From Paraburkholderia sp. NMBU_R16 (GTDB lineage Bacteria > Pseudomonadota > Gammaproteobacteria > Burkholderiales > Burkholderiaceae): a stretch of 42,180 nt of DNA. The notes beneath the pieces were generated by a model that ran no database searches, was not told the DNA's origin, and saw only the letters and a list, made by a program, of their open reading frames with translations. The translations under genes were made by a program, and so were the position numbers. Location of the stretch: contig NZ_JAAAYE010000050.1 in assembly GCF_013282575.1 (NCBI RefSeq), positions 1 to 42,180 on the forward strand, given 5' to 3'. Shown in pieces: positions 7,281 to 15,803 of this stretch (within the stretch, counting starts at the first letter, position 1; each line of letters starts with the position of its first letter).

Positions 7281-9584
7281 TCATGCGCTCTTCGACGGCA
7301 GATACGAGCCGAACGTCACATGGCCGTCGACGTCCGCGCCTGCCGCGCGCGACGAGGTCCCCGTTTTCGGCGGCGCGCTGTTCCACCCGGAGACGTCGTC
7401 ATACCCGCGCCCTTGGGCACCGGCCCTCACGGGCGTGGTGGGCGGCGGTACCGCATGCAGTGGCGTCGAAGGCGGTTTGGCCGGTGTGCTTCCTGCAGCA
7501 CCGGCAGCCGCTTGCGTCGGCGCAGGCGCGAATGCGGACAGCGGCACATCCTTCGTGATGACGTTCGGATCGTCCGGTGTCGGCACCGTAATCATCAAGC
7601 CGCCGCTGCCGCCGGTCGATATCGGCGTCTTGGTCGACCACTCCTGGCCGTGGCTGAACAGGGTACCTTTCACGACAACGCGCACCTGATACTCGAATTT
7701 CGGCACGAAGCCTTTTTGCCCCGTATAGACGAGCCAATAGCGGGGCTGATCCTGATCGTCGTACTTGAACGTGAACTTCACGGGATCGCGGTCCTTGCCG
7801 TCGTCACGTTTGCCGAGCGCGCGCATCGTGACTTCGACATACTGCGTGTTGTCGGTCAGCGTCGCACCGAGGCAGATCGGTCCCACCGACAACGTTCCCG
7901 CTTCCTCCACGCGCACCTCGACGGTGATGTTGTTATCGGGCGTGCCGAGATCGGTCGGATCGAGATCGACGATATTCTTTTCGACCTGGACGCGCGCGAA
8001 CGGATTCTCGAATTCGCTCGGCGGCTCGGTGAAGTGGATCTGCCGCTTGAGGAAAAGCTTGTCGGGTGCCCAGCCGGCCGGCGCATTCGTTACGTCCGTC
8101 GCCTGCTTCATCGCAACCGCCATGTTCCATTGCGCGTTCGCACCGTCAGCCGCGCCGAAGACGTGCCCGTCCCATTCGAGCGCGCCTGCCGCGTTCGGGT
8201 AGCCTGTCTGCACGGAGATGAATGCCACAGGTTCCCCCACCCACTTCTGCGCCGGATCGGGCCAGTTCACGACGGGCTTCACGATTCGTGAGACCTTCCG
8301 GTCCCAGTCGGTCAGGTCGACGTTCGTGAAGTAGATCTTCTCTTTCGACGGATCGGCCTTGATCGCATCGGCGATGCCATCGAGCGTACCGTTGACCTGA
8401 TAGGGCTGCAGGTACGCCATTTCCTTCGTCTCGTGATACTCGAGATGCAGATGCGTTTCTTGCTGACGGACCTTCAATGCGCCGCCGAAACCGCCGAAGA
8501 TCCCACCAAGCAGGCCGCTGCTCGCTTCCGCGGGCTGCTCGTTGAATGGCGCGGGATCGAAGATCACTTGCTTGGCCGCGTCCATGAACTTGTTGAAGAT
8601 CAGGTCGCTGCGCTTGTCCATGTAGTCCTGCAACTGCTGCGCACCAGGCAGCGATTGATCGACGAACGTATGCACTTCGATGTCACCGCTTTCGCGCAGG
8701 CTGTCGAACTGAACCTTGACGTCGGCACTCCAGATCAGGCCGCCCGCATGCGCGGCCGCCGAAAAGTGCCGCTGAATGCGGTCCCAGTCGCCGACGATGT
8801 CGATCGTCATCATCGGACTCACGACCCGGACTTGCATGTTCTCCGTCACGAACATCGGGGCGGTGCCCATGTGAAAGCCGTTGTAGACGACGGCGGCAGG
8901 AATGCTCCCCAAGAGCGCGCTGAACGGCTTGTCGGCGTTCGGGTCGATCGTGCCTTTGCCCTGTCCGTCCAGCCGCACGTACATCGGGTCGATGTTGGAG
9001 CCGCGGTAGCTGACGGGCACGCTGCGCGGCATGGCGCGCATGGGAGGGGCCGAGCGAAGCGCCGAAATCACGGGCGGTGCGCCCGCAACACCGCTTTTCC
9101 CCGGGGTCGCCGCGGGCACGCCACCGTCCGCGCCCGGCAGCGTATTCGAGAGCACGCAATTGTTGTCGACGATCGGCACGAAGATGAACTGCGGCGTGAG
9201 CCGGCTCGTATAAGCCCACAGCGGATTGCTGTTGTTGCGCACGAAGTCCGTCAGTTGCTGATGCGCTTCGTTCAGCACATCGGCGGGCGGCGCGGCTACC
9301 GTCGAGAACGTCAGCAGACCGCCGGCCACCTCGTTGTCATCGCTCGACTCACCCACCGTCGTGTCATGCGAACGAATACCTACGAAGTGGACCATTCCGA
9401 ATTTGTAGTCGCCATTGTCCTTTTTCGCGAGCATGACCTGTTCGGGAAGCCAGTAGTAAATCGGCGCCTGTCCCGCGCGCTGAAGCATTTCGTTGTGAGC
9501 ATCGGGCCAGTAGCTGATCGTATGCCCCGACTTCGTGATGACCTGATTGCCTGCGGCGAACAGCGGTCCTATGGGTGTAGCCAT
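7281..9584 (-). CDS. Large protein of unknown function, first gene of caspase operon
   Basis: This is a 767-residue protein from the start chosen here. The ATG at 9584 follows a GAGGGGG box at good spacing; an in-frame start at 9599 would leave no ribosome site. Residues 1-130 are mixed alpha/beta (Y-W-P-D-A-H-N-E-M, Y-Y-W-L-P-E). Residues 180-330 are strand-rich. Around residues 360-380 there is a short hydrophobic glycine-rich stretch (L-L-G-G-I-F-G-G-F-G-G-A-L), the only candidate membrane-active segment in the operon. Residues 520-670 are beta-sandwich-like. The last 90 residues are proline/alanine-rich and disordered. It has no signal peptide and no known family I can name. The next gene starts 10 bp after its stop. 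Confidence 0.85.
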   Translation of the reverse strand: MATPIGPLFAAGNQVITKSGHTISYWPDAHNEMLQRAGQAPIYYWLPEQVMLAKKDNGDYKFGMVHFVGIRSHDTTVGESSDDNEVAGGLLTFSTVAAPPADVLNEAHQQLTDFVRNNSNPLWAYTSRLTPQFIFVPIVDNNCVLSNTLPGADGGVPAATPGKSGVAGAPPVISALRSAPPMRAMPRSVPVSYRGSNIDPMYVRLDGQGKGTIDPNADKPFSALLGSIPAAVVYNGFHMGTAPMFVTENMQVRVVSPMMTIDIVGDWDRIQRHFSAAAHAGGLIWSADVKVQFDSLRESGDIEVHTFVDQSLPGAQQLQDYMDKRSDLIFNKFMDAAKQVIFDPAPFNEQPAEASSGLLGGIFGGFGGALKVRQQETHLHLEYHETKEMAYLQPYQVNGTLDGIADAIKADPSKEKIYFTNVDLTDWDRKVSRIVKPVVNWPDPAQKWVGEPVAFISVQTGYPNAAGALEWDGHVFGAADGANAQWNMAVAMKQATDVTNAPAGWAPDKLFLKRQIHFTEPPSEFENPFARVQVEKNIVDLDPTDLGTPDNNITVEVRVEEAGTLSVGPICLGATLTDNTQYVEVTMRALGKRDDGKDRDPVKFTFKYDDQDQPRYWLVYTGQKGFVPKFEYQVRVVVKGTLFSHGQEWSTKTPISTGGSGGLMITVPTPDDPNVITKDVPLSAFAPAPTQAAAGAAGSTPAKPPSTPLHAVPPPTTPVRAGAQGRGYDDVSGWNSAPPKTGTSSRAAGADVDGHVTFGSYLPSKSA

Positions 9585-10117
9585 GATTCGCCCCCTCATG
9601 AAATTCGGTTTTGATGCGAAATCGATGACAATGCGTTATCCCCCACCGGAATCCGGGCAGGAATACCGGCGGTGGAGAAAGCGTTCGTATTCGTGGTGCC
9701 ACAAAAAATCGAGGTGTCCCGAGGGCGGAAGAAGACCGGCGCAACGGTCGTTGCCCTAAAGAGGACGCTGCAAGCGTTGAGGCCGAAACGGCCATAGCCG
9801 TATTTGCCTCTTCGATTCGCAGGCGCGAAGGTGCGACAAGGTCTGATTGTCTTTTTTAGTGCCGCGCACGGTCGTTAAACATAACACCAATGCGGCTTGC
9901 CATGCGTTATAGACGTAAACCTATGGCATCGCAATATGAAAATCGATCGCGGTGCTGCTACTCATGGCACCCGCGATTCGCCAATGAAATATGCATGGAA
10001 CTCAGAAGCGATACAGCGCTTTATGAACTGTCCCTTACGCTGCGTGCCGATCCATCCTAAGCTTTAGCTAGCTGCGCGGCCTTTCGCCGCCGGCGGCGGC
10101 GTCTCGGAGGGCGCCGG
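9585..10117. other. 533-bp divergent intergenic region
   Basis: This region separates the caspase operon (minus) from nfeD (plus). It holds the predicted minus-strand promoter at 9906-9934 and the long leader. It also holds a small GGCCGAAACGGCC inverted repeat at 9781-9793. The stretch 9840-9960 is noticeably AT-richer than its surroundings. The plus-strand promoter of nfeD must lie in 9940-10100, but no convincing pair of boxes was found. No ORF here has coding character. Confidence 0.6.
9906..9934 (-). promoter_or_regulatory. Sigma70-like promoter for the caspase operon
   Basis: On the minus strand, TTGCGA (-35, 9929-9934), a 17-bp spacer and TATAAC (-10, 9906-9911) give a good match to consensus. 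Transcription would start near 9899, leaving an untranslated leader of about 315 nt before the ATG at 9584. It is assigned from sequence match only. Confidence 0.5.
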
Positions 10118-11635
10118 ATGAAAAAAATGGAAACCCGCCTGTTCCCGCAGCGCCCCCGCGGCCCGTTTGCCGGGACGCCCGCGCACGTGGCACGATTCGT
10201 TTCGATACCGTTCGGCAGGGCACTCGCCTTGCTCGCGGTGTGCCTCGCTTGCGCAGTCGCCGGTACGCCAGCCAACGCGAACGAAGTCGTCGTCGCGACG
10301 GTGGCGGGTGCCATTGGGCCGGCCAGTGCGGACTTCATCATGCGAGGCCTTGCCCGAGCGGCCCATGATCGGGCCGAACTCTTCGTCCTGGAGATGGACA
10401 CCCCCGGTGGGCTCGATACGTCGATGCGTCAGATCATCAAGGCGATCCTGGCATCGCCGGTGCCGGTCGCCGCGTACGTCGCCCCGAGTGGCGCACGCGC
10501 CGCGAGCGCGGGAACCTATATCGTCTATGCAAGCCACATCGCGGCAATGGCTCCCGGCACAAACCTTGGCGCTGCCACGCCGATCGAAATAGGTGTGGGC
10601 GGGAGCCCCGGATCGCCGCCCACACCCGCCGCAGCGCCGCGCGACCGTCCCAACGACGCGAACACCGAAGCTGCCTCCGCCGCGTCCACACCGTTGCCGT
10701 CAGATACGCAATCGACAGAAGCGCGCAAGCGCATGGCAGACGCTGTGGCCTATATCCGCGGCCTCGCGCAAATGCGTGGGCGCAACGCCGAATGGGCCGA
10801 ACATGCGGTCCGCTATGCGGCAAGCCTGCCTGCCGGCGACGCCGCAGGACAGCACGTCGTCGATTTCATCGCGAACGACCTGCAAGACCTGCTGGCGAAG
10901 TCAAACGGTCGTACGGTGGAGACCTCGACCGGCGCTCACCGCCTCGCCACATCGCATGCCAACGTCGTCATCCTCGAGCCTGACTGGCGCAGCCGCTTGC
11001 TTGCCGTCATCACCGATCCGAACGTTGCGCTGATCTTGCTGACCATCGGGGTGTACGGGCTTTTCTTCGAATTCGCAAACCCAGGATTCGTATTGCCCGG
11101 CGTGGCCGGCGCAATTTCCCTGCTGATCGGCCTCTTTGCGCTGCAACTGCTGCCGATCAACTACACCGGCCTGGCACTCGTATTTCTCGGCATCGCCTTC
11201 CTGATCGCGGAAGCATTCCTGCCGACCTTCGGCGCGCTCGGCTTTGGCGGCATCGTCGCGTTCGCGGCCGGTGCGCTCATGCTGATCGATACCGACGTCC
11301 CCGGTTACGGCATTCCATTGCCAGTCATCGCCGCGCTGCTCACGGCAGGCATCGCGTTCGTCTTCCTCATGTCCCGGTTCGCGCTCAAGGCGAGACGCCG
11401 GCCCGTCGTAACGGGAGCCGAGGCAATGATTGGCAGCGTCGGCGAGGTGATCGACGACGGTCTGTCGCCGGCGCTAAGCGGATCGCCCGAGAGCGAAGGA
11501 ATGACAGGATGGGCACGCGTACACGGCGAGCGCTGGCGCGTACGCGCACAGGCCGCCCTGCCCGCTGGCACGCGCGTGCGCGTCACTCGCCGCGATGGGC
11601 TCGTGCTGATCGTCGTCCCCACAGGAGAATCGTAA
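10118..11635 (+). CDS. NfeD-family membrane-bound ClpP-class serine protease
   Basis: This is a 505-residue protein. An N-terminal hydrophobic signal or anchor lies at residues 34-53. The ClpP/crotonase-fold protease domain spans about 55-290. It has E-M-D-T-P-G-G-L near residue 95 and the likely nucleophile Ser130 in A-R-A-A-S-A-G-T. The lysine in R-K-R-M-A-D-A-V (near residue 205) fits the partner of the Ser/Lys dyad known for NfeD proteases. An A/P/S-rich insertion (160-200) interrupts the domain. Four or so membrane helices follow (300-425), then the soluble OB-fold NfeD domain (430-505). The family cleaves stomatin-type proteins, and the slipin gene follows with a TAATG overlap, so the two form an operon. 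The ribosome site GGAGG precedes the ATG. Confidence 0.93.
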   Translation: MKKMETRLFPQRPRGPFAGTPAHVARFVSIPFGRALALLAVCLACAVAGTPANANEVVVATVAGAIGPASADFIMRGLARAAHDRAELFVLEMDTPGGLDTSMRQIIKAILASPVPVAAYVAPSGARAASAGTYIVYASHIAAMAPGTNLGAATPIEIGVGGSPGSPPTPAAAPRDRPNDANTEAASAASTPLPSDTQSTEARKRMADAVAYIRGLAQMRGRNAEWAEHAVRYAASLPAGDAAGQHVVDFIANDLQDLLAKSNGRTVETSTGAHRLATSHANVVILEPDWRSRLLAVITDPNVALILLTIGVYGLFFEFANPGFVLPGVAGAISLLIGLFALQLLPINYTGLALVFLGIAFLIAEAFLPTFGALGFGGIVAFAAGALMLIDTDVPGYGIPLPVIAALLTAGIAFVFLMSRFALKARRRPVVTGAEAMIGSVGEVIDDGLSPALSGSPESEGMTGWARVHGERWRVRAQAALPAGTRVRVTRRDGLVLIVVPTGES

Positions 11636-12390
11636 TGATCGGATTTACCTTCGGCTTCAGCAGTCTGCTCATTCTGTTCGCGATCGTGCTCGTTGCGTCC
11701 TCGATCCGTATTTTTCGAGAATACGAACGCGGAGTGGTCTTCACGCTGGGCCGGTTCTGGAAAGTGAAAGGCCCCGGGCTCGTACTGATCGCCCCTGTGA
11801 TCCAGCAAGCCGTACGTATGGATTTGCGCACCATCGTCTTCGACGTGCCGCCGCAAGACGTCATCACTCGCGACAACGTGTCGGTCAAAGTCAATGCGGT
11901 CGTGTACTTCCGGGTCGTCGATCCCGAAAAGGCGGTCATTCAGGTCGCGCGCTTTTTCGAAGCGACGAGTCAGCTTGCGCAGACGACGCTGCGAGCCGTT
12001 CTCGGCAAGCATGAGCTCGACGAACTGCTGGCGGAACGCGAGCAATTGAACGCCGATATTCAAAAGACGCTCGATTCCCAGACCGACGCGTGGGGAATCA
12101 AGGTCTCGACCGTGGAAATCAAGCATGTCGATATCAACGAAACGATGATTCGCGCCATCGCGCGCCAGGCCGAAGCCGAACGCGAACGCCGCGCCAAGGT
12201 GATCCATGCGGACGGCGAACTGCAAGCGTCGGAAAAACTGTTGCAAGCCGCGCAGACGCTCGCTCGGCAGCCGCAGGCCATGCAATTGCGATATCTGCAA
12301 ACACTCACTACAATCGCTGCCGACAAAAACTCCACTATCGTTTTCCCGCTCCCGATCGATGTCCTGGAGAGCCTGCTCAGCCGCCGCTAG
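11635..12390 (+). CDS. Slipin (stomatin/SPFH family membrane protein)
   Basis: This 251-residue protein has an N-terminal membrane hairpin ([14 protein letters not shown]). It is followed by the SPFH/band 7 domain with [13 protein letters not shown], and [17 protein letters not shown]-terminal charged helix rich in A-E-A-E-R-E-R-R then precedes an oligomerisation segment. The family forms ring-like assemblies on the inner membrane and is a known substrate or partner of NfeD proteases. The start at 11635 overlaps the nfeD stop (TAATG) and has AGGAGA upstream; an earlier in-frame start at 11509 lies within nfeD and is rejected. Confidence 0.95.
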   Translation: MIGFTFGFSSLLILFAIVLVASSIRIFREYERGVVFTLGRFWKVKGPGLVLIAPVIQQAVRMDLRTIVFDVPPQDVITRDNVSVKVNAVVYFRVVDPEKAVIQVARFFEATSQLAQTTLRAVLGKHELDELLAEREQLNADIQKTLDSQTDAWGIKVSTVEIKHVDINETMIRAIARQAEAERERRAKVIHADGELQASEKLLQAAQTLARQPQAMQLRYLQTLTTIAADKNSTIVFPLPIDVLESLLSRR

Positions 12391-12553
12391 GGCGCGCGCC
12401 GCCTGATTTTCGGGGCATGTTCGATGCGAGAGCGATGGCGCGGCTCAAATAGTCGCTATTACGCCTGGCAGCTGGTATCGGTATATCGGCTGTGTACAGT
12501 GGGACCCACCGCATTCGACGTCGTACCGCACCGCATCAGGAGACACAGCGTCC

Positions 12554-13882
12554 ATGGAACAAGTGAAAGCCTTCCCCTTGCTGGAATCGGCAAAACGGTA
12601 TTTCGGCTTCGAGGAAGCCGGCACGAATCTGCGCACCGAATTGCTTGCCGGACTCACCACGTTTCTGACGATGGCTTACATCATCTTCGTCAATCCGGCC
12701 ATTCTGGGCGATGCCGGCATGCCGAAGGAGTCGGTGTTCGTGGCCACTTGCCTCGTCTCGGCGCTGGCCACGCTCATCATGGGTCTTTATGCGAATTACC
12801 CGATCGCCTGCGCGCCAGGCATGGGCCTCAACGCCTATTTCGCCTATACCGTCGTGAAAGGCATGGGCTTTACGTGGCAAGCCGCGCTTGGGGCCGTTTT
12901 CATCTCGGGTTGCCTTTTTCTCGTCGTCACGCTCTTGCGCGTGCGCGAAATGATCGTGGGCGGCATTCCGCACTCGATCCGTGCCGCCATTACAGGCGGC
13001 ATTGGGCTCTTCCTTGCCATCATTTCGCTGAAAACGGCCGGCATCGTGGTCGGCAATCCCGCCACACTGGTAACGCTCGGCGATCTGCACAAGCCGCCCG
13101 TCATCCTCGCCACGATCGGCTTTTTCCTGATCGTCACGCTGGACTTCCTGCGCGTGCGCGGTGCCATTCTCATCGGCATCCTCGCCGTGACGGTGCTGTC
13201 GTTCTTCTTCGCCGGCAATCAGTTCCACGGCATCGTTTCTCCGCCGCCCTCGATCGATGCAACGCTCTTTCACCTCGATATCGCCGGTGCGCTGTCGACT
13301 GGGGTCATCAATGTCATTCTGGTGTTCTTCCTCGTGGAGTTGTTCGATGCCACCGGGACGCTGATGGGCGTGGCCAATCGGGCCGGGCTGCTCGTCGAAG
13401 GCAAGATGGATCGGCTCAACAAGGCGCTGCTGGCCGACAGCACCGCCATCGTCGCCGGCTCGGTGCTCGGCACGTCGTCCACCACGGCCTATATCGAAAG
13501 TGCCTCGGGCGTCCAAGCCGGCGGCCGGACCGGCGTCACGGCCATCACGGTCGCCGTGCTCTTTCTTGCCTGCCTTTTCATTGCGCCGCTGGCCGGCGTG
13601 GTGCCGGGCTACGCAACGGCGCCCGCGCTGCTGTATGTCTCGTGCCTGATGCTGCGCGAGCTCGTCGAGTTGCCCTGGGACGATGCGACCGAGGTCGTTC
13701 CGGCCGCGTTGACCGCGCTTCTGATGCCGTTCACTTATTCCATCGCCAATGGCGTGGCGTTCGGATTCATTTCCTACGCCGGACTGAAGCTGTTTACGGG
13801 GCGCGCTCGCCAAGTGAAAGCCATCGTCTGGATCATTGCGGCAGTCTTTCTGTTCCGATTCTTCTATCTCGGCTCGGAATGA
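12554..13882 (+). CDS. Purine permease of the AzgA type (NCS2 superfamily)
   Basis: This is a 442-residue inner-membrane transporter with about 12-14 helices. The signature motifs of the AzgA/GhxP/PurP group are present: the N-terminal T-E-L-L-A-G-L-T-T-F-L-T-M-A-Y, G-M-G-L-N-A-Y-F near residue 93, V-E-L-F-D-A-T-G-T, and G-T-S-S-T-T-A-Y-I-E-S followed by G-G-R-T-G. Members carry adenine, guanine or hypoxanthine with protons; the exact base cannot be told from sequence. The ATG has AGGAGA upstream. The 163-bp gap before it shows no gene. Confidence 0.93.
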   Translation: MEQVKAFPLLESAKRYFGFEEAGTNLRTELLAGLTTFLTMAYIIFVNPAILGDAGMPKESVFVATCLVSALATLIMGLYANYPIACAPGMGLNAYFAYTVVKGMGFTWQAALGAVFISGCLFLVVTLLRVREMIVGGIPHSIRAAITGGIGLFLAIISLKTAGIVVGNPATLVTLGDLHKPPVILATIGFFLIVTLDFLRVRGAILIGILAVTVLSFFFAGNQFHGIVSPPPSIDATLFHLDIAGALSTGVINVILVFFLVELFDATGTLMGVANRAGLLVEGKMDRLNKALLADSTAIVAGSVLGTSSTTAYIESASGVQAGGRTGVTAITVAVLFLACLFIAPLAGVVPGYATAPALLYVSCLMLRELVELPWDDATEVVPAALTALLMPFTYSIANGVAFGFISYAGLKLFTGRARQVKAIVWIIAAVFLFRFFYLGSE

Positions 13883-13884
13883 CG

Positions 13885-13911
13885 ATGCGCGCGGCACAAG
13901 GCCGCGCGCAT
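13885..13911. terminator. Terminator-like hairpin between convergent genes
   Basis: An 11-bp perfect stem (ATGCGCGCGGC at 13885-13895, complement at 13901-13911) closes a 5-nt loop, just after the purine permease stop and before the end of the convergent DUF1488 gene. It has no clear T-tract, so it may be a weak or factor-dependent terminator. Confidence 0.55.
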
Positions 13912-13937
13912 TCGGTGAATCGTCGGTCCCCCGCGCT

Positions 13938-14246
13938 TCAGGCGCGGGCGTTCGCTTCGTAAAAGCGTACGTAACCGCTTCTCAGGACGGCGCATTGGGC
14001 GCGCGTCTCGGACAGTAAACGGCGGGCTGCCGCTTCGATGCGCGCGCGATGCGCGTCGAAGGCGCCGACCATGTCCTCGAGCCGCGGGGAGGCTGCGCCG
14101 AAGTGGTCTTCCAGCGCCTCTGCCGTGATCTCGCATTGCACACGCTCCCCGTCGACGAGTGCCGGGAACGCCAGCGTCAACTCGCGCGCCGAATATTCGG
14201 GAATTTCGTTCGGAAAACTGATCTGCATGGGATTCGCCTTTGCCAT
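13938..14246 (-). CDS. DUF1488 family protein
   Basis: This 102-residue cytosolic protein of unknown function matches the DUF1488 pattern. An early strand is followed by F-P-A-L-V-D-G-E and the central C-E-I-T-A-E-A-L-E-D-H-F-G-A, then a helical segment (R-A-R-I-E-A-A-A-R-R-L-L). The family is common in Burkholderia as a single small gene. The ORF could start a few codons later at M-Q-I-S-F-P, which is where many family members begin. Nothing in the neighbourhood hints at its role. Confidence 0.85.
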   Translation of the reverse strand: MAKANPMQISFPNEIPEYSARELTLAFPALVDGERVQCEITAEALEDHFGAASPRLEDMVGAFDAHRARIEAAARRLLSETRAQCAVLRSGYVRFYEANARA

Positions 14247-14498
14247 GACGAAAGCACCGAACCGCGCCGTGCGGGGATTGCTGCCTTCTTGAAGACAGCG
14301 CGGGCTGACACGGCGGAAAATGACAGAATTCCGACCGTTGGATGTACTTTAGGCGTTTTGCGGCGACAAGCAAGTTTCACAGCGATGCTTGTCTCAGACC
14401 GCGGTTGCATCGGCTCGTGTCGTCTTGTGTCGTTTGTCAGGTATGCTGCGCTGCAAAATCCATCAGTCGGCGCTCCGCCGCTTGCAATTAAACCACTC

Positions 14499-14798
14499 AT
14501 GTCCGACATAGCCCGCTATCCGTCGGTGCGCATCGAACCGCTCGGCCGGGAATTCGATGCGCCCGCGCATTTGACGCTTTTGGAGGCGGCTACGGCCGCC
14601 CGGCTGAGACTGCCCAGGTCGTGCCGCAACGGGACGTGCCGCACCTGTATGTGTCGTTTGGCGAGCGGCCGCGTCAGATACCGGATCGAGTGGCCTGGAC
14701 TGACGAAAGAGGAAAAGGCTGAGGGCTTTGTCTTGCCATGCGTCGCGATGGCCGAGACGGATCTCGTGTTGACGGTGCCGGATGCCGAAGCGCTTTGA
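14499..14798 (+). CDS. Plant-type 2Fe-2S ferredoxin
   Basis: This 99-residue electron carrier has the C-X4-C-X2-C cluster ligands at Cys42, Cys47 and Cys50 (S-C-R-N-G-T-C-R-T-C) and the fourth ligand at Cys81 (L-P-C-V-A). This is the classical [2Fe-2S] beta-grasp fold. The frame is open upstream to 14049, but the upstream part does not look like protein and the ferredoxin homology begins at residue 1 of the chosen start, so 14499 is preferred. It stands alone, so its redox partner cannot be named. Confidence 0.9.
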   Translation: MSDIARYPSVRIEPLGREFDAPAHLTLLEAATAARLRLPRSCRNGTCRTCMCRLASGRVRYRIEWPGLTKEEKAEGFVLPCVAMAETDLVLTVPDAEAL

Positions 14799-14867
14799 GT
14801 ACGGAACAACCGCCATCTTCGATGGCAAGCTTGTCGCTACCTTCTCACGAACGCCACCACACCAGTG

Positions 14868-15239
14868 TCATGCCGAATAAGTGAGTTCACGCTGGTGTTT
14901 GATTGCCAGCAGCGCAACGCGCTTCGATGAGTGAGCGTAGAGCACCACGTATTGCTGCAGGACGAATTCGCGCAGATCGGGCAGTGCTGCATCGGCCGCA
15001 AGACGTTGCACTCGTGCTAGGTGCAACCTGCCTTGAGCCGAGTGCGCCCCCAGGAACCGCGCGTAGCGGCCGCACCCCGGCGACCAACCGAGCATCTGAA
15101 CCATCTCGACAAGCTCCGCCTGGAGCTGAGCATAGCGCGCGGGCGCCGCCTCCGCATCCTGCTCGACAAGGAAACGTCGCGCTTCGTCAAGCGTAGCAAG
15201 AAAGTTGGGGGCCGCCTCGACAACTGCCCGCGCCGTCAC
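14868..15239 (-). CDS. RelE/ParE-family toxin
   Basis: This 123-residue protein is the toxin of a type II toxin-antitoxin pair. The order of elements fits the RelE/ParE fold: an N-terminal two-helix hairpin (L-A-T-L-D-E-A-R-R-F-L, Y-A-Q-L-Q-A-E-L), then strands ending in L-R-E-F-V-L-Q-Q-Y-V-V-L-Y and V-A-L-L-A-I-K-H-Q-R-E-L-T-Y. It starts with GTG overlapping the antitoxin stop (GTGA), so it is translationally coupled. Whether it cuts mRNA on ribosomes (RelE) or inhibits gyrase (ParE) cannot be told. Its length is slightly above the usual 90-100 residues. Confidence 0.85.
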   Translation of the reverse strand: MTARAVVEAAPNFLATLDEARRFLVEQDAEAAPARYAQLQAELVEMVQMLGWSPGCGRYARFLGAHSAQGRLHLARVQRLAADAALPDLREFVLQQYVVLYAHSSKRVALLAIKHQRELTYSA

Positions 15240-15526
15240 AGCTTCGCCGGCGTCGTCAACGCGCGCATCAAGTCATCGGGGCCAACCGATCGGCCGTCCA
15301 GCAACTCGCGCAAGCCTGCTTCCGCCTCATCAAGTAACACCAGATTCGCGTGCTCAGCCTCTAGCGCGTGATAGTAGTCGAGCTTCTTGGCATCTACGAG
15401 CGCAACGAAGGAGGCTCCGTTTTTAGTGAGGACCTTTTCCGCGCCGCCCACTACTTCGTCGGCCAACTCGGTCAGCCGCGCCCGCGCTTCGCTGATCGGC
15501 ACAACATCACAGGCTCGCACGCTCAT
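15236..15526 (-). CDS. Phd/YefM-family antitoxin
   Basis: This is a 96-residue antitoxin from the start chosen here. The N-terminal part has the Phd/YefM DNA-binding pattern: V-V-P-I-S-E-A-R-A-R-L-T-E-L-A-D-E-V, then K-V-L-T-K-N-G and S-F-V-A-L-V-D. The C-terminal acidic helices (E-A-E-A-G-L-R-E-L-L-D-G) would wrap the toxin. The start at 15526 has AAGG eight bases upstream. The alternative ATG at 15544 lies inside the predicted operator, close to the transcription start, and is less likely. It is expected to repress its own promoter together with the toxin. Confidence 0.88.
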   Translation of the reverse strand: MSVRACDVVPISEARARLTELADEVVGGAEKVLTKNGASFVALVDAKKLDYYHALEAEHANLVLLDEAEAGLRELLDGRSVGPDDLMRALTTPAKL

Positions 15527-15539
15527 CACCGTTACCTTT

Positions 15540-15563
15540 AACATATTTTGTACGAATTACGTT
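15540..15563. promoter_or_regulatory. Operator-like imperfect palindrome of the toxin-antitoxin operon
   Basis: This 24-bp inverted repeat, with 9 of 12 positions paired between half-sites, lies directly downstream of the predicted -10 box and upstream of the antitoxin start. That is where Phd/YefM complexes bind to autorepress. A second, perfect 12-bp palindrome (CGTGCGCGCACG, 15580-15591) sits in the promoter spacer. Confidence 0.5.
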
Positions 15564-15570
15564 AACGTCC

Positions 15571-15599
15571 AGTATAGATCGTGCGCGCACGAGAGGCAA
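15571..15599 (-). promoter_or_regulatory. Sigma70-like promoter of the toxin-antitoxin operon
   Basis: On the minus strand, TTGCCT (-35, 15594-15599), a 17-bp spacer and TATACT (-10, 15571-15576) are seen. The start of transcription would be near 15564, about 38 nt ahead of the antitoxin ATG. Confidence 0.6.
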
Positions 15600-15803
15600 C
15601 TGCCTGAGGTACGCCAACGCCCCTGATTGGCCATTTGGCCGATCTCGAGTGATCGGGTCTCCTACTAAGCAATCATGTGTTTGACGTATTTATCGACGAG
15701 ATCGACCGCAACGCACAGTGCGATGGCTGCCCCGCCATGACAGTTGCGACGCTTCGTATCGTTAGCAGGTACCGAAAGTTGGGGAGTCGGCTTTGAGTCG
15801 TTA

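Noticed and set aside
6936-8291. 451-codon plus-strand ORF opposite the caspase operon
   Set aside because: It spans the junction of two minus-strand genes and has Arg-rich shadow composition.
9784-9829. Search for an hrpII box ahead of the caspase operon
   Set aside because: The CGAA tetramers present (for example 9617, 9784, 9826) are not spaced by 16 bases, so there is no sign of HrpB control there.
12391-12553. Possible purine or xanthine riboswitch before the permease
   Set aside because: No conserved riboswitch core could be recognised by eye. A covariance model search would be needed.
12536-13897. 453-codon minus-strand ORF opposite the purine permease
   Set aside because: It is the hydrophilic mirror of a membrane protein, a known artefact of antisense frames of hydrophobic genes.
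14812-14826. Small hairpin GCCATC-TTC-GATGGC after the ferredoxin gene as a terminator
   Set aside because: It has only a 6-bp stem and no T-tract, which is too weak to call.
15600-15803. Possible small minus-strand gene fragment between the toxin-antitoxin pair and dbpA (about 38 codons ending near 15668)
   Set aside because: It has no start codon, ribosome site or recognisable family, so it is left as empty intergenic sequence.
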